Source: Prevotella sp. (GTDB lineage Bacteria > Bacteroidota > Bacteroidia > Bacteroidales > Bacteroidaceae). From it: a stretch of DNA of 7,569 nucleotides. The stretch lies in NCBI GenBank assembly GCA_021203705.1, contig JAJQAR010000350.1, forward strand, positions 1 through 7,569, read 5' to 3'. A model generated the notes under the pieces. It had not been told where the DNA came from. It worked only from the letters and a program-made list of their open reading frames with translations, and searched no databases. This document shows positions 1 to 6,411 of this stretch, one piece after another. The first letter of the stretch is position 1. Every line of letters starts with the position of its first letter. The translations under genes were made by a program, and so were the position numbers.

Positions 1-788
1 TTGGGCAGGAACTCGTTAGAAATCTGTGTAGCCGCAGTAAGATAACCGCCGGTGTTGTCTCGCAAGTCGATTATCAGGTTCTTGAAACCTTCCTGCGACA
101 GTCGTGCCAAAGCAATCAACAGTTCAGGATAGGTGTTCTCGCCGAAATTCTTTATCTTGATATAGCCCGTCTCGTTGTCAATCATATAAACAGCACTGAT
201 GCTCTTCTGCGGAATGTCGCCACGGGTTATGGTGTATTCCTTGACACCTTTCTGACCATAGCGCATCACACCGATTTTCACTTTCGTGTCTTTCGGACCT
301 TTCAGCTTGCGCATAGCCTCCTCACTTGTAACCTGCTTGCCGACAAATGTCTGTCCATCTACACTGACAATCTTGTCACCGGCTAAGATACCTGCCTGTT
401 CAGCAGGACCGTTCTTAATTACACCCTGCACATGGATAGTATCATCACGGATAACAAACTCGATACCCACGCCGGAGAACGAGCCTTTAAGGTCATCCGT
501 TACTTGTTGTGCATCCTTCGCACTGATGTATACGGAGTGAGGGTCGAGGTCGGAAAGAATTGTAGGTATCGCCTGTTCTACAAGAGAGTCGATGTTCACC
601 GCATCTACATATTGGTCATCGATTATGTGGAGCAGGTTGTTAAGGCGGTTGCTGCCCGAATTTATTATGTTGAGGCGGTTGCCAGAAAAATGGTTCGCAT
701 AAAAAGTACCGATTATTATTCCAATGACTACGCAAAGAGCCATCAGCAACGGCATCATGCGGTTTGACTTATTCGGCTTCATACTCAT
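1..788 (-). CDS. S41 family C-terminal processing peptidase (CtpA/Prc-like), 3' part beyond the window
   Basis: Only the first 262 codons are here; the gene runs off the low-coordinate edge with no stop. Residues 12-30 are one hydrophobic segment (signal anchor), so the protease domain should face the periplasm. Residues about 98-180 form a PDZ domain, with the GVGIEF carboxylate-binding-type loop at 107-112 and GPAEQAGILAGDKIVSVDG at 127-145. The S41 core begins after about residue 205; IIDLRDNTGG (239-248) is the family's conserved strand and loop. The catalytic Ser/Lys of this family lie further downstream, outside the window, so activity cannot be judged. Such enzymes cleave the C-termini of envelope proteins. 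The start at 788 (ATGAGTATGAAG) gives a 20-nt overlap with the deaminase gene; an in-frame ATG at 782 is equally possible. It is the third gene of the dcp-deaminase-peptidase operon. Confidence 0.93.
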   Translation of the reverse strand, partial: MSMKPNKSNRMMPLLMALCVVIGIIIGTFYANHFSGNRLNIINSGSNRLNNLLHIIDDQYVDAVNIDSLVEQAIPTILSDLDPHSVYISAKDAQQVTDDLKGSFSGVGIEFVIRDDTIHVQGVIKNGPAEQAGILAGDKIVSVDGQTFVGKQVTSEEAMRKLKGPKDTKVKIGVMRYGQKGVKEYTITRGDIPQKSISAVYMIDNETGYIKIKNFGENTYPELLIALARLSQEGFKNLIIDLRDNTGGYLTAATQISNEFLP

Positions 789-1218
789 CCAAATTTATAT
801 AAATTACTTCTATCTTTGCCCTTTTAAGTAGGTTTATCCCATCCTCAAGACGGTATTTCTCACCATATACCACACGACGGATACCAGCCTGGATAATCAG
901 TTTTGCACACTCAATGCATGGTGAGGCGGTAACGTAGAGAGTGGAGCCGTCACTGTTGTTGGAACTCCTCGCCAGCTTCGTTATGGCGTTTGCCTCTGCA
1001 TGGAGCACGTATGGCTTCGTAATGTTGTTCTTATCCTCGCAAACATTCTCAAAACCACTTGGTGTACCATTATATCCGTCACTGATTATCATCTTGTCCT
1101 TTACTACCAACGCACCCACCTTGCGGCGCTCGCAATAGCTGTTCTCTGCCCATATACGTGCCATACGCAGATAACGGATGTCGAGTAAACGTTGTTTTTC
1201 GTCCTTTCGTGTTTCCAT
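769..1218 (-). CDS. dCMP deaminase / cytidine deaminase-family zinc enzyme
   Basis: A 149-residue protein, about the usual length for bacterial deoxycytidylate deaminase (ComEB-like). The zinc site and general base are visible: HAEAN at 73-77 (His73 ligand, Glu75 proton shuttle) and PCIEC at 100-104 (Cys101 and Cys104 ligands). GYNGTPSGFENVCED (48-62) is the substrate-side motif typical of dCMP deaminases rather than of tRNA adenosine or free cytosine deaminases. The expected reaction is dCMP to dUMP plus ammonia in the cytoplasm, feeding thymidylate synthesis. The ATG shares one base with the dcp stop (TGATG, 1216-1220), which implies translational coupling. The 3' end overlaps the S41 peptidase start. 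A ComEB name would come from homology only; nothing here indicates a competence role. Confidence 0.95.
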   Translation of the reverse strand: METRKDEKQRLLDIRYLRMARIWAENSYCERRKVGALVVKDKMIISDGYNGTPSGFENVCEDKNNITKPYVLHAEANAITKLARSSNNSDGSTLYVTASPCIECAKLIIQAGIRRVVYGEKYRLEDGINLLKRAKIEVIYINLDEYEAE

Positions 1219-3326
1219 CAGATATTGTTTTTGTCTCCTTTTGGAGATGTGCTCTCTCTCCTTATGCCGTTTCTCTTAAGCAGTGCGTCTATGGTCGGTT
1301 CACTCCCCTTGAAACGCTTGTAGAGGGTCATAGGGTGCTCCGTGCCGCCCTTTGACAATATATTCTCACGGAAACTCTGTGCCGTCTTGCGGTCAAAGAC
1401 ACCATGTTTCTTGAACACGCTGAACGCATCGGCATCGAGCACTTCCGCCCACTTGTAACTGTAATAGCCTGCGGCATATCCGCCTGCCATGATATGACTG
1501 AACTGCACCGTCATACAGGTGTCAGGCAGTTGTTTTCCTATTATCGCCTTCTTCCATGCCTCTTTCTCGAAAGTCAGGATATCATCAGCAAATTCATCTT
1601 TCTTGGTGTAATAAGCCATATCGAGTAGTCCGTAACTTACCTGTCGCATGCAGGAGTATGCCACCATGTAGTTGCGACTCTTAACAATGCGCCGTATCAG
1701 TTCATCGGGTAACGGCTCACCTGTCTTGTAGTGGAATGCGAAGGTGCGCAGGAATTTCTTTTCTATGGAGAAATTCTCCATAAATTGGGATGGCAGTTCC
1801 ACAAAGTCCCACCATACATTAGTTCCCGAGAGACTCTCGAAACGGGTGTTTGCAAACATACCGTGCAGGGCATGACCGAACTCATGGAGAAATGTCTCCA
1901 CCTCCGACAGTTTCAGTAATGCTGGTTTCTCGTCGGTGGGTTTTGATAGGTTCATAACAACACTGACATGAGGGCGTATATTCTTTCCTTTTTTATCAAT
2001 CCACTGTCCTTGGTATTCCGTCATCCATGCCCCGCCTTGCTTGCCCTTTCGTGGGTGGAAGTCGGCGTAGAACACGGCGAGGAACGTGCCGTCCTCATCA
2101 AACACCTCGTATGCCTTCACATCGGGGTGATAAACAGGAATGTCCTTGTTTTCCTTGAATGTTATGCCGTATAGCGTATTAGCTAATCCGAACACGCCAT
2201 TTATCACTTTTGACAGCTCGAAATAAGGGCGGAGCATCTCTGAATCGAGGTTGTACTTTTTCAGTTGCAGCTTGTGGGAATAGAAACTGAAATCCCATGG
2301 CATCATCTTGAAGTCGTTGCCATTCATCTTCCTCGCCATCTTGTTGATTTCCTCCAACTCATTGAGGGCTGTCGGCTTATATGCTTCTATGAGTTTGTTG
2401 AGCAAGCCGTAAACATTGTGTGAGTTTCCTGCCATACGTTTTTTCAATACATAGTCAGCGTATGTCCTGAAGCCAAGCAGTTGCGCTATCTCACGGCGGA
2501 GATTCACTATGCGCTTGCAGATCTCAATGTTGTTCTCTGTATTGTCGTGGATACAGACAGTGTTGCGTGCCATGTACATTTTGCGGCGCAATTCCCTGTC
2601 TTCCGCATACGACATGAAAGGACCATAGCTCGGTGAGTCCAAAGTGAATACCCAACCCTCTAAATTCCTTTCCTTTGCGGTAACGGCAGCTGCCTCACGG
2701 GCTGTGTCAGGCAGTCCTGCCAACTGTTTCTCATCGGTTATATGTAGAGTGAATGCCTTCTCTTCCTTGAGCAGGTTCTGCGAGAACTGCAACGACAGCA
2801 TACTTGCTTCTTCAGTGAGTTTGCGCAGTTTCTCCTTGCCAGCCTCGTCGAGCAATGCTCCGGAGCGTACAAAACCGTCATAGCTGTTGTCAAGAAGTAC
2901 TTTCTCCTCTGGCGTCAACTTCCTGTGGTGCAGATGAACAGCCTTTATACGCTCAAAAAGTTTTTTGTTGAGACGGACATCATTGGCATGTTGCGTGAGG
3001 ATGGGCTGTAATTTCTGGGCAAGGGCGTCCATCTCGTCATTCGTCTCTGCACTAAGCAGGTTGAAGAACACCGTTGACACTCGTGACAACAGGTCGTAAT
3101 ATCCCTCCGTGTCATCATCAGTGTTGAGCAACGTATTGTCGAATGTCGCTCTGGCTGGGTTGTTTATCGTCTTGTCAATCAGCTCGTTGTCACGACGGAT
3201 ACCTTCCATGAAAGCCTCCTCGAAGTCCTCAAGTCTGATGCGGTCAAAAGGAGCAGTGTCATGGGGCGTGTTGTACGGCTCGAAGAAAGGATTTTTTCTC
3301 GCTTCCGTGATATTATTTTCATTCAT
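1218..3326 (-). CDS. dcp: M3 family zinc metallopeptidase, peptidyl-dipeptidase Dcp
   Basis: A full-length 702-residue M3 (thimet oligopeptidase clan) enzyme, close to the roughly 680 residues of E. coli Dcp. The N-terminus NPFFEPYNTPHDTAPFDRI (12-30) is Dcp-type. The zinc site is HEFGH at 481-485 (His481, His485, catalytic Glu482), with the third ligand Glu510 in FVELPSQFMENF, 29 residues after the first His as in the family. The HIMAGGYAAGYYSYKWAE segment (611-628) carries the conserved His and Tyr residues of the substrate cleft. The family removes dipeptides from peptide C-termini during peptide recycling. I see no signal peptide or lipobox, so a cytoplasmic location is inferred, although some Bacteroidales paralogues are exported. 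After GIRR there is a short polar tail of about 12 residues. A -7 promoter box lies 25-32 nt upstream of the ATG. It is the first gene of the three-gene operon. Confidence 0.96.
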   Translation of the reverse strand: MNENNITEARKNPFFEPYNTPHDTAPFDRIRLEDFEEAFMEGIRRDNELIDKTINNPARATFDNTLLNTDDDTEGYYDLLSRVSTVFFNLLSAETNDEMDALAQKLQPILTQHANDVRLNKKLFERIKAVHLHHRKLTPEEKVLLDNSYDGFVRSGALLDEAGKEKLRKLTEEASMLSLQFSQNLLKEEKAFTLHITDEKQLAGLPDTAREAAAVTAKERNLEGWVFTLDSPSYGPFMSYAEDRELRRKMYMARNTVCIHDNTENNIEICKRIVNLRREIAQLLGFRTYADYVLKKRMAGNSHNVYGLLNKLIEAYKPTALNELEEINKMARKMNGNDFKMMPWDFSFYSHKLQLKKYNLDSEMLRPYFELSKVINGVFGLANTLYGITFKENKDIPVYHPDVKAYEVFDEDGTFLAVFYADFHPRKGKQGGAWMTEYQGQWIDKKGKNIRPHVSVVMNLSKPTDEKPALLKLSEVETFLHEFGHALHGMFANTRFESLSGTNVWWDFVELPSQFMENFSIEKKFLRTFAFHYKTGEPLPDELIRRIVKSRNYMVAYSCMRQVSYGLLDMAYYTKKDEFADDILTFEKEAWKKAIIGKQLPDTCMTVQFSHIMAGGYAAGYYSYKWAEVLDADAFSVFKKHGVFDRKTAQSFRENILSKGGTEHPMTLYKRFKGSEPTIDALLKRNGIRRESTSPKGDKNNI

Positions 3327-3350
3327 CTAACGTAATCTTCAAAATTCTTG

Positions 3351-3358
3351 CAAAGGTA
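3351..3358 (-). promoter_or_regulatory. Bacteroidetes-type -7 promoter box for dcp operon
   Basis: On the minus strand the bases read TACCTTTG, an exact match to the Bacteroidetes primary sigma -7 consensus TAnnTTTG. Transcription would start near 3345, giving a leader of about 20 nt before the dcp ATG at 3326. A TTTG at the usual 19-21 nt spacing upstream is not seen; the nearest one (plus-strand CAAA at 3386-3389) is 27 nt away, inside the inverted repeat. The promoter may therefore be weak at -33 or depend on an activator. The start site is inferred. Confidence 0.65.
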
Positions 3359-3364
3359 ATTATT

Positions 3365-3395
3365 TTATTCTTTGCGTATCTTCACCAAAGAATAA
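3365..3395. promoter_or_regulatory. Perfect 10-bp inverted repeat in crp-dcp spacer, possible operator
   Basis: TTATTCTTTG (3365-3374) and CAAAGAATAA (3386-3395) are exact reverse complements separated by 11 bases. The repeat is centred near 3380, about 35 nt upstream of the inferred dcp start site, so it covers the -33 region. That placement suits an operator for a dimeric regulator. On the minus strand it also follows the stop of the Crp-like gene, so an AU-rich 3' hairpin is the alternative. No T-run follows it on that strand, which argues against a standard intrinsic terminator. Which protein binds, if any, is unknown. Confidence 0.45.
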
Positions 3396-3428
3396 TTTAA
3401 CTAATATTTAAGCAGGATAGAATTATGT

Positions 3429-4112
3429 TCACAGATATGCAGGATTTATCAGCTTTTCCAATGCTGGCACGTGTATCTCACTGCGTCGCAGTTCTATGAT
3501 TCCCTCCTCGTGCATGGCATTCAGTTCATGCGAGACGTTAAGGCGACTTTCACCTATCTCATGCCCAAGACGTTCCATCTTGATGCTTACAGTCTTGTCC
3601 CCGGCAGGGCGCAGGCATCTCTCTTCTATGAAACGGATGATTTTCTGACGTATTGACCTCGGACGGGTGCGCCATGGGATGTTGGTAAGACGTTGTGAAC
3701 GGGTACTTATTATATTCAACAAGTTGAGGCGGAATATCTGATAACTGTCTGCAAGTGTCAGCATTTCCATTTTACCAAGACAGATGAAGTTGCATTCTGT
3801 CATTGTCTTGAAAGTGCGGGTGTAGCGTTGCACTAATCCGAAAATGCGCTCTGGTTGCAAAATGTCAGGGGCGGAAAGCTTCTCAACGACACAATATCCA
3901 TTGTCATCGGCATTCTTTGTAGAACTGATTACGCCTTCCATAAGGAAGAAGAACCTGTCGCACATCTCTCCCTCATTCACTATTGTCTTGCCCCTCTGGA
4001 AAGTGAGATAGCGAAATTTGGTGTTCATTAACACTTGTTCGAGGTCGTTCCTGCTCATTCCCTGAAAAAGAGGAAGTTCCAAAAGTCGCTCATGTAAATT
4101 GTTCTTGTCCAT
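3429..4112 (-). CDS. Crp/Fnr family transcriptional regulator
   Basis: A 227-residue protein with Crp/Fnr layout. Residues about 12-120 are a cyclic-nucleotide-binding-like jelly roll (LPLFQGMSRNDLEQVL at 13-28, then VNEGEMCDRFFFLMEG at 45-60, the usual G-E plus phenylalanine-rich strand). A dimerisation helix spans about 122-145, and a winged helix-turn-helix lies at about 153-215, with LGHEIGESRLNVSHELNAM (182-200) as the recognition region. The phosphate-binding cassette is atypical: the FGE part of the cAMP receptor cassette is absent, and the matching stretch is ILQPERIFGLVQRYTRTFKT (84-103). No Fnr-like N-terminal cysteine cluster is seen, so an iron-sulfur oxygen sensor is unlikely. 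The ligand is unknown. It starts 12 nt after the apbE stop and is probably the last gene of that operon; its targets cannot be read from sequence. Confidence 0.9.
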   Translation of the reverse strand: MDKNNLHERLLELPLFQGMSRNDLEQVLMNTKFRYLTFQRGKTIVNEGEMCDRFFFLMEGVISSTKNADDNGYCVVEKLSAPDILQPERIFGLVQRYTRTFKTMTECNFICLGKMEMLTLADSYQIFRLNLLNIISTRSQRLTNIPWRTRPRSIRQKIIRFIEERCLRPAGDKTVSIKMERLGHEIGESRLNVSHELNAMHEEGIIELRRSEIHVPALEKLINPAYL

Positions 4113-4124
4113 GCTTATTAGAGA

Positions 4125-5156
4125 CTATTCTGCAATCTTGTCTTTCATTGATGGTGAATACCATACGGCATTGCCACCATCTTTATCTGTATAAATGAAA
4201 TATGCCATCAATTCGGGATGCTTATCAAGAATTTCTCTCGCCTTATCCAGACCGACTACCATGAAAGCAGTGGCGTATGCGTCGGCGATGGCGCATTTGT
4301 CTGCTATTACCGTTGCCGACAGGATATTGTGTTGCACAGGGTAGCCCGTTTTCGGGTTTATGGTATGGGCGTATTTCTTGCCATCCTTATAATAGAAATT
4401 ACGGTAATTGCCGCTTGTCGCCATGGCGATATCGGTTACGTTAAGCACAGTCTGCAATTCTTTGTTGGTTTGCAGGGAGTCGTCGGTAGGTTTTGTAACA
4501 CCAATTCTCCAAGGTAGTCTTTTAGAGTTGATACCTTGTGTTACTATTTCTCCTCCTATCTCAACCATGAAGTTCTCTACGCCATTGTCTCTCAGTACTC
4601 GCGCCACCTGGTCGGTACCGTAACCTTTCGCTATCGCACTGCAATCGAGCATTATTCTCCTGTCTTTCTTTACAACAGCCTTATTGTCGTTAAGGGCTAT
4701 TTTCTGATAGCCAATGATATGCATCAAACTGTCGATAACCGCTCTTGTGGGTTGTCTGTCGTTCTTAAAACCGAACCCCCACACGTTTACCAACGGTGCA
4801 ACGGTTATGTCGAAGGCTCCGTCAGTCTCGTTTGAGATGTCTTGGGCAAGGTTGAAAATGTCAATAAACATGCTGTCTACTGTAACATCAATGTTGTTGT
4901 TGACTTTTGTGATAACAGAATTTTTGTTGAAAGGTGACAAAGAGTTGTCTACATCCTGCAATACATCCTCTATCTCTTTCTGTAGGTCGCGGTCGCATTG
5001 ATAGGTAACATGATAAATAGTTCCGAACACCAGCCCCTCATTAGTGCGGTAGGGTGTGGTATGCTGCCGGCGTACCACTACTATCACTCCTACTATCAGT
5101 ACGACTAAGACTATCGACTGTAAGATGATTTTTTTCTTATTTTTATTTGTATTCAT
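4125..5156 (-). CDS. apbE: FAD:protein FMN transferase (ApbE family), membrane-anchored
   Basis: A 343-residue ApbE protein, which in this family transfers FMN from FAD onto a Thr of NqrB/NqrC/RnfG-type subunits on the outer face of the inner membrane. Visible motifs in order: SLSPFNKNS (72-80), GAFDITVAPLVNVWGFG (113-129), LDCSAIAKGYGTDQVA (170-185, FAD site), VEIGGEI (198-204), ATSGNYRNF (246-254), HTINPKTGYP (264-273) and ADAYATAF (291-298, metal site matching the usual ADALATA). Residues about 10-28 form one membrane segment with no lipobox cysteine, so it is anchored by a helix rather than lipid. The chosen start at 5156 (MNTNKNKKK) lies 17 nt after the DUF6048 stop. Reading further back to 5327 adds only arginine-rich sequence overlapping DUF6048. 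No nqr or rnf gene is in the window, so its target is elsewhere. Confidence 0.94.
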   Translation of the reverse strand: MNTNKNKKKIILQSIVLVVLIVGVIVVVRRQHTTPYRTNEGLVFGTIYHVTYQCDRDLQKEIEDVLQDVDNSLSPFNKNSVITKVNNNIDVTVDSMFIDIFNLAQDISNETDGAFDITVAPLVNVWGFGFKNDRQPTRAVIDSLMHIIGYQKIALNDNKAVVKKDRRIMLDCSAIAKGYGTDQVARVLRDNGVENFMVEIGGEIVTQGINSKRLPWRIGVTKPTDDSLQTNKELQTVLNVTDIAMATSGNYRNFYYKDGKKYAHTINPKTGYPVQHNILSATVIADKCAIADAYATAFMVVGLDKAREILDKHPELMAYFIYTDKDGGNAVWYSPSMKDKIAE

Positions 5157-5173
5157 AATTTCGGTAGCTATGG

Positions 5174-5860
5174 TCAGATATCGAATATCACGTTGAACGT
5201 GCCGCCTATGTTGTTGCCCCCGTTCTTCCCGAAGCCGGGAACATACCAGGTGTTGCCTAAATCTCCGTTGTTGTGAGACATGCGATTTCTGTAACGGAGA
5301 CTCCAACCAAGGTGAAGGGGACCGCAAATCTTAGCATCAACGCCAAACACAATTTCCGCCCAACTGTAAGAACATTTTATTCCTGAATAGTCGTACGACA
5401 CTTCCTCACCCCACACTGGGTCAGTAACGGTTGGATTGGAGACATCATACTTGAATGAGGTGAATGCGTATCTCAAACCTATATACAGGCGGTAGATATC
5501 GTGCTTGTTCTTCAACACATTGAAATCAACACCGATCTTGAAATATGGGGCGGCTGTCTTGTATTTTGTCTGACTGACATCACTGGTATGGTCGGTCTCT
5601 CCCATGCCAAGTTCAAAGATAGGAAAGTACTTGTCTTTGAGGTTTATGCGGAGTGCTGCCTCATACTGTCCGTAACTGCCCATTACTTTCTGTGCCAATC
5701 CGAAAAGGTCAACAGATACGGCGAAGCCCCTGAACAGGGCAACGGTGTCTGTTTTTTCGACACCTTTTTTCCCCTGTGCCTGCATATTCGTGGGCAGCAG
5801 CAGCAAGATACTAATTGCGATGCTTGAAATATATGCTGAAATGCTTGAGCGATGTGTCAT
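5174..5860 (-). CDS. DUF6048 family predicted outer-membrane beta-barrel protein
   Basis: A 228-residue exported protein whose function is not known. Residues 1-29 are a signal peptide (hydrophobic core about 11-23, likely cleavage in the MQAQG region at 26-30). The rest is alternating polar and aromatic strands with short turns, as in small outer-membrane beta-barrels: FAVSVDLFGLAQKV (46-59), KYFPIFELGMGETD (77-90), PYFKIGVDFNVL (105-116), RLYIGLRYAFTSFKYDV (124-140), LHLGWSLRYRNRMS (182-195). The end, WYVPGFGKN plus a final aromatic strand, matches what I recall of the Bacteroidales DUF6048 family. The ATG at 5860 lies inside the DUF6452 gene, a 50-nt overlap; no later start keeps the signal peptide. 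It probably works with the DUF6452 lipoprotein encoded just before it, an inference from adjacency alone. Confidence 0.85.
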   Translation of the reverse strand: MTHRSSISAYISSIAISILLLLPTNMQAQGKKGVEKTDTVALFRGFAVSVDLFGLAQKVMGSYGQYEAALRINLKDKYFPIFELGMGETDHTSDVSQTKYKTAAPYFKIGVDFNVLKNKHDIYRLYIGLRYAFTSFKYDVSNPTVTDPVWGEEVSYDYSGIKCSYSWAEIVFGVDAKICGPLHLGWSLRYRNRMSHNNGDLGNTWYVPGFGKNGGNNIGGTFNVIFDI

Positions 5861-6344
5861 AATTAACCTCTGGATGGATTATCACAATAGAGTCGATATT
5901 GTTGTTAGTGCACGTTACTGATGTGATAGTATGGAAATAGGATGGTGAGCAGTCAACAGATTCAAAATGTGGATGGTCTTCCTTTGTTATTGTTACTATA
6001 TCTGTTCTCGTTATCCCTGATTTGTCTGTCATGTAGAAATAGAAAACGTCTTGAGGACTTGTGTAACTTATAGGCAATGAAAACTCTGTGGCATTTGTCT
6101 GGCGGTTCAACAACACAGAATCCATACCGTTAACCTTTGTGGTGGTTACCGTGAGTGTATCATATAGTGTATCGGCTTGACCATCAGATTTCAACAACTG
6201 ATATTGGGTGTATACAAGACTGTCCAAAGGACAGTCAACACCTGAACATGCAGTTACGACAAGTAATGAGACAAACAGGTAAAGAGGCACCAGCATCGTC
6301 CTCCTTGCCTTCGATTTCTCTTTTCTAAAAAACCTTTTTTTCAT
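5811..6344 (-). CDS. DUF6452 family lipoprotein
   Basis: A 177-residue predicted lipoprotein of unknown role. The n-region is MKKRFFRKEKSKARR, followed by a hydrophobic stretch and a lipobox VTAC with Cys33; lipidation and transport to the periplasmic or outer-membrane face are inferred. The mature part is beta-rich with little else recognisable: a repeated T/V strand around DTLYDTLTVTTTKVNGMDS, two later cysteines in the CSPSYFHTITSVTCTNNN segment, and a final LKHFSIYF strand that fits my recollection of DUF6452. In-frame ATGs at 6353 and 6362 would add 3 or 6 residues; I prefer 6344 because it gives a standard Met-Lys-Lys lipoprotein leader and moves the start away from the palindrome at 6368-6379. 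The last 50 nt overlap the DUF6048 gene, with which it probably forms a functional pair. Confidence 0.8.
   Translation of the reverse strand: MKKRFFRKEKSKARRTMLVPLYLFVSLLVVTACSGVDCPLDSLVYTQYQLLKSDGQADTLYDTLTVTTTKVNGMDSVLLNRQTNATEFSLPISYTSPQDVFYFYMTDKSGITRTDIVTITKEDHPHFESVDCSPSYFHTITSVTCTNNNIDSIVIIHPEVNYDTSLKHFSIYFKHRN
5817..5854. repeat. Short imperfect direct repeats inside the DUF6452/DUF6048 overlap
   Basis: On the plus strand ATGCTTGA occurs at 5820-5827 and 5841-5848, 21 nt apart, with a related ATGCTGAA at 5833-5840. The hexamer GCGATG occurs at both ends (5817-5822 and 5849-5854). In the DUF6452 frame these encode LKHFSIYFKH, so the C-terminal FKH echoes LKH seven codons earlier. This is compatible with a small duplication that lengthened the lipoprotein tail and the gene overlap. 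Confidence 0.5.
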
Positions 6345-6367
6345 CACTGTCATATTTCGCATACATT

Positions 6368-6379
6368 CGGCTTAAGCCG
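6368..6379. repeat. 12-bp perfect palindrome upstream of DUF6452 gene
   Basis: CGGCTTAAGCCG is its own reverse complement. It lies 24 nt upstream of the preferred DUF6452 start (6344) and 29 nt after the glycosyltransferase stop. As a hairpin it could have at most a 4-5 bp stem with a tiny loop, and no T-run follows, so it is not a convincing terminator. A protein-binding site is possible but unproven. Confidence 0.5.
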
Positions 6380-6383
6380 CATC

Positions 6384-6411
6384 CACTCTTCACTCTTCAT
6401 TCTTCACTCAC
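6384..6411. repeat. Heptamer tandem repeat, four units
   Basis: The plus strand reads CACTCTT (6384-6390), CACTCTT (6391-6397), CATTCTT (6398-6404) and CACTCAC (6405-6411): two identical and two diverged 7-base units. On the coding strand the unit is AAGAGTG. The last unit contains the glycosyltransferase stop codon (6408-6410). The repeat occupies about half of the 63-nt spacer before the preferred DUF6452 start. Its role is unknown. Confidence 0.7.

Noticed and set aside
432..767. Plus-strand ORF of 111 codons opposite the S41 peptidase
   Set aside because: The minus strand here encodes an unmistakable anchor and PDZ domain; the plus-strand product resembles no family I know.
3365..3395. 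Intrinsic terminator after the Crp-like gene
   Set aside because: The stem is mostly A-T and no T-run follows the second arm on the minus strand, so I list it as a possible operator instead.
4218..5001. Several plus-strand ORFs of 70-99 codons
   Set aside because: All lie antisense to the conserved apbE motifs and their products have no recognisable domain.
5157..5327. N-terminal extension of apbE giving a 400-residue protein
   Set aside because: The extra 57 residues are arginine- and glutamine-rich, overlap the conserved end of DUF6048 in another frame, and place the membrane segment far inside the protein. The ATG at 5156 gives a normal N-terminus.
6331..6344. Homopolymer runs at the DUF6452 start (A7 and T6 on the coding strand) as a phase-variation switch
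   Set aside because: A Lys-Lys leader with AAA codons is common in exported proteins, and the frame is intact here; nothing beyond run length suggests switching.
6384..6411. CRISPR array
   Set aside because: The units are 7 bases with no spacers.
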